From the NCBI GenBank assembly GCA_024228935.1, contig JAAESX010000037.1:81375-145374 (forward strand): 64,000 bases of DNA. The letters run 5' to 3'. Below, piece after piece: positions 30,241 to 39,592 of this stretch. Source of the DNA: Pseudomonadota bacterium (GTDB lineage Bacteria; Myxococcota_A; UBA796; CAJQPC01). The notes beneath the pieces are model-generated. The model had not been told where the DNA came from. It did not search any database and saw only the letters and a list, made by a program, of their open reading frames with translations. Both the position numbers and the translations under genes were made by a program. Every line of letters starts with the position of its first letter. Positions within the stretch are counted from its first letter, which is position 1.

Positions 30241-31007
30241 CCGTAGGTCTCCGCCAGGGCAGCGCGCGTGCGCTCCTCGTCGCCTCGGACCCGGTAGTCG
30301 TCGGCCTGGTCGATCCATCGCACCACGCGCTTCTCGTCCAGCAGCAGGGTGGTCGGGATGGCCATCCGCTTGAACCCGACCGGCCAGCCCAGCGGGAATC
30401 GGACCCCGCCGACCAGGAACGTGCGGAACTCGATGGCTCCCTCGTGCAGGAGGCCGAACGCCCGGATCACGTCGAGATCCGAATCGGTCAGGAGCGTGAG
30501 CGTGAGCTCGTCCCGGACCCGGTGGGCCGCCGCAAGGGCCGGGGTGTCCTTGCTGATCGCGACCACGGTCACGCCGTGCTGGTCCAGCAGGGGATTCATT
30601 CGTTCGAACCGCCGCAACTCGGCAGAACAGTACGGTCACCAGCTGCCGGGGAAGAACTTCACCATCACGCGCTTTCCGCGGAGCGACGCCAGGTCGAACG
30701 GCGTCCCCGTGTCGGTCGCGGCGGTCAGCGGAGGCATCGGGTCGCCGACGTCGACGACCAGCTCGCCGTCCGGGAGCCGCCGCTGGGTCAGGAGCCACAG
30801 GATGAAGCCACCCATCGAGGCCGTCGCGACGAATCCGACCCAGGTCCAGGCCGTGGGGGTCAGCGCCAGGCCGGCGCCAGACAGCCCCATCCCGAGCACG
30901 ATCGAGGCCGCGAAGGCCCCGATGTTCGCCGGCGCCTTCTCGACGACGATGACGGCGAAGTACCAGGCGATCACGCCGTGTACGAGCAGGAAGCCGACCA
31001 GGGCCAT
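30237..31007 (-). CDS. Membrane-anchored redoxin/peroxiredoxin-like selenoprotein; in-frame TGA (30636-30638) read as Sec in the motif W-U-P-Y-C
   Basis: The two listed ORFs (30636-31205 and 30237-30617) are in the same frame and separated only by TGA. Readthrough gives ...ASLRGKRVMVKFFPGSW-U-PYCSAELRRFERMNPLLDQHGVTVVAISKD..., a continuous thioredoxin-fold domain. Three N-terminal TM segments. ATGA overlap with the downstream gene. Confidence 0.85.
30609..30625 (-). promoter_or_regulatory. Candidate bacterial SECIS hairpin
   Basis: mRNA CUGCCG-AGUUG-CGGCGG: 6-bp stem (one U-G), 5-nt loop with G at loop position 2, loop starting 16 nt after the UGA. Confidence 0.55.
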
Positions 31008-31029
31008 GTGACAACACCGGGTTCCTGCG

Positions 31030-31289
31030 AGCGCGGCGTCGCGCTGGCAGGTCGGTCTTTGTACCGCGTGTCGGCGGGCTGGCCGAAGAGCTTGCTCGCG
31101 GCGCCCAGCGATCAGGTCGCCACGCCCAGCCTTCGTGGGCTCGGCGGAACGGCGCCCTGCTACCACGACGGTCGGTCTGCGACGCTCGCCGAGGCGATCG
31201 AGCATTCGACCGCCGGCGGCATGGGCGACACGTCCTGGATGGGCGACGACGACCGCGATGCGCTCGTCGCGTTCCTTCTGACGCTCTAG
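31030..31289 (+). pseudogene. C-terminal remnant of a MauG/di-haem cytochrome c peroxidase-like protein
   Basis: ...PSDQVATPSLRGLGGTAPCYHDGRSATLAEAIEHSTAGGMGDTSWMGDDDRDALVAFLLTL* resembles the family C-terminus; no CxxCH in the preserved part. Confidence 0.6.
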
Positions 31290-31819
31290 CCGAAGAGCTT
31301 GCCCGCGGCGCCGAGCAGCGAGCCCGCATCGACGCCACCGGCGGCCGGCGCCTCAGCGCCCTCGTCGTCGTCCCCCTTCAGGGCCGCGAGCATCGGAGCG
31401 GCCGTGATCACCATCTGGAGCGTCTCGGGCTTCATCCGCGTCTTCAGGAAGCTCAGGATGATGGGCGCGACCAGAGCGGCCTTTCCAGGCGAGACGTCCA
31501 GCTTGGCCAGGACGCCAGCGATCGCGACCGTGTTCTGCGCTTCCTGTCCGCCGAGCGCGCCCGCTGCAGCGCCTAGGAGCCCACCGGCGCCTCCTCCGAG
31601 CGGGCCACCGAGTCCGCCTGACTCCTCCTCGCCGAGCGTCGCATCGGCCGTCTTCTTCCAGTCATCGAGCTCCGGGACGGCGGCGGCCAGCTCGGCGGCC
31701 GCGCCCTCGTCGTTGTCGGCGACGGCTCCCTGAATGCCCGAGAGCGCGCTGCCGGCGAGCGCAGCGGCCTGGATGGTCTCGAGGCCGAGGGTGCTTCCAA
31801 GCTGTCCGATGAGGTCCAT
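31286..31819 (-). CDS. DUF2780/DUF937-like small protein
   Basis: MDLIGQLGSTLGLE..., GGLLGAAAGALGG..., APIILSFLKTRMKPETLQMVI...GSLLGAAGKLFG. Confidence 0.7.
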   Translation of the reverse strand: MDLIGQLGSTLGLETIQAAALAGSALSGIQGAVADNDEGAAAELAAAVPELDDWKKTADATLGEEESGGLGGPLGGGAGGLLGAAAGALGGQEAQNTVAIAGVLAKLDVSPGKAALVAPIILSFLKTRMKPETLQMVITAAPMLAALKGDDDEGAEAPAAGGVDAGSLLGAAGKLFG

Positions 31820-31948
31820 TCGAGGCTCCTTGTGTTGAGACTCTCCAGGTACGCTCGGGCTGGCACGAAGCGTCTTGCAGCGGGCTGTCACTCCTCCCGG
31901 AGCACGGACCCAGGCCGGTTTCCGTTATGCAGGAGGCCTGGAGATCCC

Positions 31949-33733
31949 ATGTTCCTTCTCGCTCTCGCCTGCTCGGACTACAACCTCAACCCCGAAGTCG
32001 ACAACACCGAGCCGTGGGACTCCGCGGGCTACGACGACGTCTGCGACAAGCTCGCCTCCTCGGGCGAAGAGGTCCAGGTGCTCGGCGAGTGCGTCGTCGA
32101 GCCGACCATCGGCGGCTGGACGCCCACGCTCGAGTGGGCCAACGACTCGGTGGGCGATGCCTACGCGACGCCCGTCGTGGGGAACCTGGACAACGACCCG
32201 CAGGCCGAGATCGTCGTGAACAACGCGGTCGGCGTGACCTACGTGCTCGACGGCATCACGGGCGAGATCCAGTGGACGGGCGGCAGCCTGGGCGCCGAGC
32301 CGATGACCTCGGCGATCGGGGATCTGGACGGCGACGGTCGGGCGGACGTCGTCAGCAGCGGCGTCGGCGGGACCATCGCGTTCCGCGGCGACGGCACGAC
32401 GATGTGGTCCGGCCAGGCGGCGGGCGGCAGCGCCACGCCCCAGTGTGGCGCGGTCGGCATCCACGACCTGGACGGGGACGGCCTGCCCGAGGTCGTGCTC
32501 GGCAGCACCATCCTCGACGGCACCACCGGCGCGCTCCGGGGTCAGGGTGGCTACGGCAGCGGCGCCGGACATGCGTGGGCGGCTCCGATGGGTGTGGCCG
32601 CGGACATCGACCTGGACGGCATCCTCGAGGTGGTCGTCGGGAACGCGCTCTACAAGCCCGATGGCACGGCGATCTGGGCCAACGGCCAGTCCGACGGCTT
32701 CGTCGCGGTCGGCAACTTCGACGACGACCCCAAGGGCGAGATCGTTGTCGCCTACACCGGCACGCTTCGCCTCCAGGACGACGACGGCTCGGTCATCTGG
32801 AACAAGCCGGGCCTGACCGGCAGCACCATCGGCCCGCCCACCATCGCGGACTTCGACGGCGACGGCGAGCCCGAGATCGGCGTGGCCGGAAACGGCGTCT
32901 ACATGGTCGTCGAGGGCTCCGACGGCTCGGTCCGGTGGGGCAACTCCACCCAGGACTACAGCTCGGGCTTCACCGGCTCGGCGGTCTTCGACTTCGAGGG
33001 TGACGGTGTCGCCGAGGTCGTCTACGCGGACGAGAACGACGTGTGGGTCTACAACGGCGTGAACGGCGAGGTGAAGCTCCAGGAGAGCCGCCACTCCAGC
33101 GCCACCTGCTCGGAGTTCCCGAGCGTCGCGGACGTCGACGACGACGGCCACGCCGAGATCATCTACACCTCGTCGGCGTACTCCGGCAGCGAGCGCGGCG
33201 TGCGCGTCATCGGGGACGCCAACGACTCCTGGCAGTCGGCTCGCCCTGTTTGGAACCAGCACGCCTACGCCATCACGATGGTCGATGACGACGGGACCAT
33301 CCCGACCTCGCCCGACCCGACGTGGGAGAACCACAACACCTTCCGCTCGGGCGACGTGCTCGCTGGGCTCCAGGGTGAGCTGCCCGACCTGTCGATCACG
33401 ATGGACGTCTGCGAGCTGCACTGCGAGGACAACGAGATCGTCGTCTGGGTCCAGATCGCCAACCACGGCGCCAGCGACGTGACCACGCCGTTCCCCGTCG
33501 AGCTGGCCGCGGTCACCGCCGACGGGCACGAGACGCTCGCCACATTCCTGGTCGAGGAGACCGTGCCGAGCGGCTGGAGCCTCGACGAGATCGAGCTCCG
33601 CGCCGACCTGACCGGCCTCGACGTCTACGCGCTGGTCGCGAAGGTCGACGGCGGAGACGACGAGCTGGGCGTCATCGCCGAGTGCGACGAGTGGAACGAC
33701 CAGGCGGCGCACAACGAGGCGGTCTGCCAGTAG
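31949..33733 (+). CDS. FG-GAP/VCBS-repeat lipoprotein
   Basis: MFLLALACSDYNLNPEVD; repeated GDLDGDGRADVV, ADFDGDGEPEIGVAG; ends with a CARDB-like region. Confidence 0.85.
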   Translation: MFLLALACSDYNLNPEVDNTEPWDSAGYDDVCDKLASSGEEVQVLGECVVEPTIGGWTPTLEWANDSVGDAYATPVVGNLDNDPQAEIVVNNAVGVTYVLDGITGEIQWTGGSLGAEPMTSAIGDLDGDGRADVVSSGVGGTIAFRGDGTTMWSGQAAGGSATPQCGAVGIHDLDGDGLPEVVLGSTILDGTTGALRGQGGYGSGAGHAWAAPMGVAADIDLDGILEVVVGNALYKPDGTAIWANGQSDGFVAVGNFDDDPKGEIVVAYTGTLRLQDDDGSVIWNKPGLTGSTIGPPTIADFDGDGEPEIGVAGNGVYMVVEGSDGSVRWGNSTQDYSSGFTGSAVFDFEGDGVAEVVYADENDVWVYNGVNGEVKLQESRHSSATCSEFPSVADVDDDGHAEIIYTSSAYSGSERGVRVIGDANDSWQSARPVWNQHAYAITMVDDDGTIPTSPDPTWENHNTFRSGDVLAGLQGELPDLSITMDVCELHCEDNEIVVWVQIANHGASDVTTPFPVELAAVTADGHETLATFLVEETVPSGWSLDEIELRADLTGLDVYALVAKVDGGDDELGVIAECDEWNDQAAHNEAVCQ

Positions 33734-33736
33734 GCG

Positions 33737-34663
33737 TCAGCGGGCCAGGCGACCGATCTCGTCCAGCGCCGCCGAGGCACCACGCGAGGCCCCCGCCAGC
33801 TGCATGAACCCGTGCGGCATCGTGTCGAACCGCGTCAGGGTCGAGGACGAGCCCGCCGCGAGCAAGGCCTCGTGGTACGCGATGCCCTCGTCGCGGAGCG
33901 GGTCCCAGCCGGCCACCAGGACCTCGCTGGGCGGCAGGTCGTGCAGCTCGCCGAACAGCGGGGAGACCCGCGGGTCCTTCACGTCGGCGCCCTGCAGGTA
34001 GTGCTCCATGAACCAGTCCGAGAACGCCCGGGTGAGCAGCAGCCCCTCGGAGAAGCGGTCCACGCTCGGCAGCGTCGAGCCCCGGTCGGTCGCCGGGTAG
34101 ATCAGGATCTGGCGAGAGGGACGGACGCTCGGGCGCGCCTGGGCGACGACCGCGGCCAGGTTGCCGCCCGCGGAGTCCCCGCCGACCACCACGTCGTCAC
34201 CCAGCAGCGGAGCCAGGTGGTTCCACGCTGCGAGCCCGTCGTCGACCGCGGCCGGGAACGGGTGCTCGGGCGCCAGTCGGTAGTCCACGGCGACCAGGGT
34301 CCGGCCGGATGCCGCGGCCAGGCGCTGGCAGATCGTGTCGTGGGACCTCAGGTCGCCGAGCACGAACCCGCCGCCATGGAAGTACACCCAGCCGCCTCGG
34401 GCGTCTGGAGGTGTGTAGCGCCGCAGCGGCAGGTCCCAGTCCAGATCGGTGGTCTCGACCTGGGGGACGCCGAGTGGGCGGGACAGCTTGCCGCTCTTTC
34501 CGGCGCGTCGGCGCGCTTCGGCGGGGGGGAAGTTCCACAGGCCGGGCATCCGGTTCTGGATGGCGAACAGCCCGCGCAGGTCCGGGTCCAGCTCGAGTCC
34601 GTCCCGTCGCTCGGTCGGCAGGACGGCGCCCAGGAGACGGCAGAGATGATGGGCGGCGCTCAC
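33737..34663 (-). CDS. Alpha/beta hydrolase, hormone-sensitive-lipase (HSL) family
   Basis: YFHGGGFVLGD, DYRLAPEHPFPAA, GGDSAGGNLAAVV. Confidence 0.92.
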   Translation of the reverse strand: MSAAHHLCRLLGAVLPTERRDGLELDPDLRGLFAIQNRMPGLWNFPPAEARRRAGKSGKLSRPLGVPQVETTDLDWDLPLRRYTPPDARGGWVYFHGGGFVLGDLRSHDTICQRLAAASGRTLVAVDYRLAPEHPFPAAVDDGLAAWNHLAPLLGDDVVVGGDSAGGNLAAVVAQARPSVRPSRQILIYPATDRGSTLPSVDRFSEGLLLTRAFSDWFMEHYLQGADVKDPRVSPLFGELHDLPPSEVLVAGWDPLRDEGIAYHEALLAAGSSSTLTRFDTMPHGFMQLAGASRGASAALDEIGRLAR

Positions 34664-34698
34664 GGCCCGGATGGTAACGGCGCGGGTATCCTGCGTCC

Positions 34699-36648
34699 GT
34701 GGTCCTGCTGCTCCTGGCGTGCGCTCCCGAGCTGAGGGCGCCTTCGGTCGTCGAGAACCCGCTGCACGACTTCGACCGGGACGGCTTCACCGAGGCGGCC
34801 GGGGACTGTGACGACGCTGCGCCCCAGGTCTTCCCGGGTGCCGTCGAGCTGTGCAACGACATTGACGACGACTGCAACGGCCACACGGATGACGCGGCGG
34901 CAGACGCGGTCACGTTCTGGGCGGACGCGGACGCGGACGGCTTCGGCACGCTGCCGCTCCCGGCCTGCGAGCAGCCCGACGCCGCCTCGGTCCTGGCCGG
35001 CGACTGCGATGACGCCGACGCCGCGACGAACCCGGGCGCGCTCGAGTCCTGCAACGGGCTCGACGACGACTGCGACGGGCGGACGGACGAGGAGGACAGC
35101 GAGGGCTGCACCCTGTTCTGGCGCGACATGGACGGCGATGGGTTCGGCGCCGGACCGGCCAGCTGCCTGTGCGAGGCGAGCGCGGCGGCCTCTGCGAGCG
35201 TCGCCGGTGACTGTGACGACGCCGACGCCAGCGCGCACCCCGACGCCGACGAGGTCTGCGGCAACGGCATCGACGACGACTGTGACGGGCTGGCCATCGG
35301 CACCTGCATGGGCTCCGAGATCGCGGCGGCCGACGCTGATCTGCTCGTTCGAGCCGAGGAGGGTGGGGACCGACTGGGGCACCACGTGCTCGTCTCGGAC
35401 GTCACGGGTGATGGCGTCCAGGACCTGCTGCTCAGCGCGTACCACCACCAGGCCGCGGACGAGGTCAACTCCGGTCGCGTCTACCTGGTGCCGGGGCCGG
35501 TTGCCGACCACGCCAGCGACGGTGTTCTGCGGCTGGCCGACCAGACGTCCTGGTACCGGCCGGACAAGAACGAGCGGCTGGGCGCCTCGATCGACGCGTT
35601 CGACGCCGATGGTGACGGGACGGTCGAGCTGGTCGTCGGCGCGCTCGGCGAGGACACGAACGGCAGCCTGGCCGGCGCGGTCTACGTGCTCGACCCGCTG
35701 GATGGGGGCGGGGATGCCGCCGATGGGGCCTTGGCCACGCTGTATGGCCGCACGGCGGACGAGAAGGCGGGCGGCTGGTCGGTGGGCGCTGGCGACGTCG
35801 ACGGAGATGGGGTCGAGGACCTGCTCGTGGGGGCCGGCCGGGCCTCGTACGACTTCGATCGAGAGGGCGCGCTGCACCTGGTCCTGGGGCCGCTGTCGGG
35901 CGCGGCGAGCCTGGACGACGTCTCGGCGCTGACCGTCACGGGCGAGGGCGACCTGTCCGCGCTCGGGGCCTCGCTGTGTCCCCCCGCGGATCTGGACGGC
36001 GATGGAGTCCTGGACCTGGTGGCCGGCGGCTACCAGCTGAGCGTTGGCCGAGACGAGCAAGGCGCTGTCTACGTCATCTCGGGCGGCGAGCGTGGCATCC
36101 AGCCGGTCGTGGACGCCGCGTCGGTGCGGATCGTGGGAGACACGACGTACGAGCGCCTGGGGGTCGGCGTCGAGACGGCGGATCTGGATGGGGACGGCGC
36201 CGCGGACCTGGTGGCCGGCGGGAGCCGGGACGATCTGGCGGGCTTCGAGGCCGGCACCGTCTTCGGCTGGTACGGCCCCGTGACCTCGGGCGTGAACACC
36301 GAGTACCCGGACGTCCGCGTCTACGGTGGCCCGAAGTGGCCGAAGGTCGGCGGCCTGGTGTACGCGCCCGGAGACCTCGACGGGGACGGGGTCGACGAGC
36401 TGTTCGCCCACGGCTCGAACGCGATGTTCCTGTTCCACAGCCCGGTTCCAGCGTTGGACGCGGCGTACGACGTCGGCACGACGTGGGTGGGCGAGGGCGA
36501 GGCCGACCTGTTCGGCTCGGCCGTGTCCACGGGCGACCTGTCGGGTGATGGGCTGCCGGACGTGGTGATCGGCGCCGAGACGAAGAACGAGTCGGGCTAC
36601 GAGTCGGGCGCGGTGTACGTGTTCTGGGGGAGCGGATGGGGATCCTGA
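34699..36648 (+). CDS. MopE-motif and FG-GAP lipoprotein
   Basis: GTG start; VVLLLLACAPEL; GDCDDAAPQVFPGAVELCNDIDDDCNGHTDD repeated three times, then FG-GAP repeats. In-frame TAA at 34675-34677. Confidence 0.88.
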   Translation: MVLLLLACAPELRAPSVVENPLHDFDRDGFTEAAGDCDDAAPQVFPGAVELCNDIDDDCNGHTDDAAADAVTFWADADADGFGTLPLPACEQPDAASVLAGDCDDADAATNPGALESCNGLDDDCDGRTDEEDSEGCTLFWRDMDGDGFGAGPASCLCEASAAASASVAGDCDDADASAHPDADEVCGNGIDDDCDGLAIGTCMGSEIAAADADLLVRAEEGGDRLGHHVLVSDVTGDGVQDLLLSAYHHQAADEVNSGRVYLVPGPVADHASDGVLRLADQTSWYRPDKNERLGASIDAFDADGDGTVELVVGALGEDTNGSLAGAVYVLDPLDGGGDAADGALATLYGRTADEKAGGWSVGAGDVDGDGVEDLLVGAGRASYDFDREGALHLVLGPLSGAASLDDVSALTVTGEGDLSALGASLCPPADLDGDGVLDLVAGGYQLSVGRDEQGAVYVISGGERGIQPVVDAASVRIVGDTTYERLGVGVETADLDGDGAADLVAGGSRDDLAGFEAGTVFGWYGPVTSGVNTEYPDVRVYGGPKWPKVGGLVYAPGDLDGDGVDELFAHGSNAMFLFHSPVPALDAAYDVGTTWVGEGEADLFGSAVSTGDLSGDGLPDVVIGAETKNESGYESGAVYVFWGSGWGS

Positions 36649-37790
36649 CGAGCGTGGCGATGGCGGCGCCCTTGGCCGTTCACTCGGCGGGCGAGGGCCT
36701 CGAGGCCGAGGCGTTGCTGCAGGAGTCCGGCGTCACGGCCGAGTTGCGGTCGTTCGCCGAGGTCGTGCCGCTGGGCGGACCCGTGCTGACCGGGGGCGTG
36801 CTGCTGACCTGCGAGGGCGACGTGTCACGGCGCTATGTCGTGGACACGAAGCTGGCGCTGGCCGAGGACCGCCTGGCGTACGTGAAGACGGACGAGGCGC
36901 GCGTGGCGCTGACCGAGGCCGCCGACGCGCTGCGCTGTCTGTCCGAGCCCATCGACGCCGCGACCGGAGCGCGGGTCCACTACCTGTTGGGCGTCGTGGC
37001 GTTCGAGGTGGGGGACACGCTCGAGGCCCGGTCGGCGTTCGCTCGCGCCCACCTGCTGATGCCGGGTCTGGTCTGGGACGAGCAGTTCCCGCCGGACGCG
37101 AAGGACGTCTTCCTCGAGGAGGGCCTGGCCGTCGCCGACCGCCCGTCGGTCGAGCTGTTGGTCGTGCCCGAGCCCCGCGCAGCCCAGCTCACGGTCGACG
37201 GACGGCGTATCTACGAGGCCGGGCGCGTGATCGAGCTGACCAGCGGCACGCACCTGGTCCAGGGACCGGGCTGGTCGGTCGAGGTCGACGTGCTGGCCGG
37301 GTCCGAGCCCGTGCTGCTGGTCCCGGACGTCATCGAGGACGAGGGCGCGCAGTGGATGGCGGACGAGGACGCCTGCCGGTCGCTCGACGAGGTCGTCGGC
37401 CAGCAGGGCCGGACGCTGTACCTGGTCGCCGGCGAGCAGGCCTGGGAGCGCATCGAGGGGGCCTGGTCGCCGCTGACGGATGTGTCGCTCGAGACCTGCC
37501 GCGACCTGGACCCGCCCGCCGTCGTCGAGGGCTTCCTGCTGCCTCAGGAGGGGGCGCCCCGGGCGCTCGCCGTCGGTGGACTCGCCGGGGTGGCCGGGGG
37601 CGGGGCGCTGGCCATCACGGGCTACGCGGTCGCGGCGCAGGCGGCTCGAAACGCCACGACCTGGGACGGCTACCAGGACGCCAAGGGACGCCACGCCGTC
37701 GGCAGCGCGATGCTGACGACCGGCGAGGTCATCGCGGTCACGGGCGCCGTCTCGTTCGCCTCGGGCCTCGTCATCGAGCGCATGCGGTGA
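36636..37790 (+). CDS. Secreted TPR-like protein with C-terminal TM hairpin
   Basis: MGILTSVAMAAPLAVHSAGEG; C-terminal GVAGGGALAITGYAVAAQ...AMLTTGEVIAVTGAVSFASGL; resembles 27246-28598. Confidence 0.7.
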   Translation: MGILTSVAMAAPLAVHSAGEGLEAEALLQESGVTAELRSFAEVVPLGGPVLTGGVLLTCEGDVSRRYVVDTKLALAEDRLAYVKTDEARVALTEAADALRCLSEPIDAATGARVHYLLGVVAFEVGDTLEARSAFARAHLLMPGLVWDEQFPPDAKDVFLEEGLAVADRPSVELLVVPEPRAAQLTVDGRRIYEAGRVIELTSGTHLVQGPGWSVEVDVLAGSEPVLLVPDVIEDEGAQWMADEDACRSLDEVVGQQGRTLYLVAGEQAWERIEGAWSPLTDVSLETCRDLDPPAVVEGFLLPQEGAPRALAVGGLAGVAGGGALAITGYAVAAQAARNATTWDGYQDAKGRHAVGSAMLTTGEVIAVTGAVSFASGLVIERMR

Positions 37791-39568
37791 TCTGGCTCCT
37801 CGCCTGCGTCCCGCCGCTCGTCGCGCCCGAGGTCGTCGAAGACCCCGGTCACGACTGGGATCTCGACGGCCAGACCGAGCGACAGGGCGACTGCGACGAC
37901 GCCTCGGCCAGCGTCGGCCAGGGCTTCGTCGAGGTCTGCGATGGGCTCGACAACGACTGCGATGGGCGCGTCGACGAGGACGACGCGTCGGACGCGGTGG
38001 TCTGGTTCCAGGACCTTGACGAGGATGGCTTCGGCTTCGGGGAGCGCGCCGCCTGCGCGGTGCCCCAGGGATTCGTCGGCGCGGGAGGCGACTGCGACGA
38101 CCAGGACGCCGCGATCCACCCCGACGCCGCCGAGGTCTGCGATCAGGTCGACAACGACTGCGACGGCGAGGTCGACGGCGGCTCGGCGGACGCAGCTACG
38201 TTCTACGCGGACGCGGATGGCGATGGGTACGGGGACTCCGCAGTGAGCGAGCTGGCGTGCCAGGCCAGCGAGGGTTTCGTCGACAACGCCGCCGACTGCG
38301 ACGACACGTCGACGGCCGCGTGGCCGGGCCACCCGGAGATCTGCGGCGACGGGCTCGACAACGACTGCTCGGGCACAGCCTCGGCGGTGTGCCTCGACGA
38401 CGACCTGGCCGGCGCCCAGTGGATCGCGGGCACCGCCGGTGGGGAGAACCTCGGCCAGGCCGTGTACGGACCGGGAGATCGGGATGGAGACGGTTTGCCC
38501 GACCTCTTGATCGCGAGCCCGGGACGGGACACCACGGACCAGCAGAGCGGCGCGCTCGAGCTCTTCCTGGGGCCCGTCGCCGACGGCACGGTCGTCGACG
38601 ACGCCTCGTGGACGCTGGCCGGCGTGAGCAAGAACGCCGAGTTCGGTACTCGGCTCGCGCACAGCTCGACGGCGCTCTGGGTCGGCGCCCCCGGTCATCA
38701 AGCCGACATCGACAAGGACGAGATCGGGACGAACGTCGGCGCCGCGTACCTGGTCGAGGGCACGCCCGGGGCGACGGACGTCAGCGAGGCCGCTGTGGCC
38801 TGGGTCGTCGGGTCTGCGCAGGGTGACCGGCTGGGCAGCGCGGTGGCGCTCGTCGACGGGCAACCCGCGGTGGGCGTTCCCGGAGCGGCCTGGTCGGACG
38901 ACGAGCCCGGCGTGGTGCTGATCTTCGAAGAGACCCTCGGCGAGCTGGACCCCGACGCCGCGGCCACCATCTGGGGCGAGGGCCAGGCCTCGTACACGGG
39001 CGTCGCGCTCCTGGGCGCGGACGTGGATGGCGACGGCCTGTCGGACATGGCCATCGGGGCCCCCGGCCGAAAGACCTGGGGCAGCGTGTACGTGCACCAT
39101 GCGCCGTTCAGCGACGCGCTGGCGTCCGACGGCGTCGAGTGGGAGGGCCCCGAGGGCGGCGACTACGGCTCGGCGCTGGCGGCCTGGGACGCCCAGGGCG
39201 ATGGGCTTGTCGACGTGGTCGTGGGCGCGCCGGGCACCGGTGAGATCTACGTCGGCGGGGAGCTGCTGTTGGCCGAGTCCGAGGTCGGCCACGTGCTGGC
39301 GGCGGCCCCGGACGTGGACGGGGACGGCTTCGACGAGCTGCTGGTCGGAGGCGACGGGCGTGCCTGGGTCGTGTTCGGTGGCCCGGACCCCGAGCTGGGG
39401 CCCGAGCTGGCGTGGGACGAGGGCGGGGACCTGGGCGCGGCTCTGGCCGGCCTGGGCGACCTGGATGGCGACGGGCACGCGGATCTGGCGATCGGCGCGC
39501 CTGGGCACGGAGCCGGCGAGGAAGGGGTGGTCCTGCTGCTGCGCGGTGCCAGCGACTGGAGGCCCTGA
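37787..39568 (+). CDS. MopE-motif and FG-GAP lipoprotein
   Basis: GTGA overlap; VIWLLACVPPLV; DCDDASASVGQGFVEVCDGLDNDCDGRVDEDD; FG-GAP repeats. Confidence 0.85.
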   Translation: MIWLLACVPPLVAPEVVEDPGHDWDLDGQTERQGDCDDASASVGQGFVEVCDGLDNDCDGRVDEDDASDAVVWFQDLDEDGFGFGERAACAVPQGFVGAGGDCDDQDAAIHPDAAEVCDQVDNDCDGEVDGGSADAATFYADADGDGYGDSAVSELACQASEGFVDNAADCDDTSTAAWPGHPEICGDGLDNDCSGTASAVCLDDDLAGAQWIAGTAGGENLGQAVYGPGDRDGDGLPDLLIASPGRDTTDQQSGALELFLGPVADGTVVDDASWTLAGVSKNAEFGTRLAHSSTALWVGAPGHQADIDKDEIGTNVGAAYLVEGTPGATDVSEAAVAWVVGSAQGDRLGSAVALVDGQPAVGVPGAAWSDDEPGVVLIFEETLGELDPDAAATIWGEGQASYTGVALLGADVDGDGLSDMAIGAPGRKTWGSVYVHHAPFSDALASDGVEWEGPEGGDYGSALAAWDAQGDGLVDVVVGAPGTGEIYVGGELLLAESEVGHVLAAAPDVDGDGFDELLVGGDGRAWVVFGGPDPELGPELAWDEGGDLGAALAGLGDLDGDGHADLAIGAPGHGAGEEGVVLLLRGASDWRP

Positions 39569-39592
39569 GCCACGTCTTGTTAGCCTCGGGCG

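Noticed and set aside
30636-31205. Truncated 189-aa membrane protein ending at TGA, and a separate 126-aa redoxin fragment
   Set aside because: Same frame, continuous domain across the TGA with a partner Cys three residues later; better explained as one selenoprotein gene.
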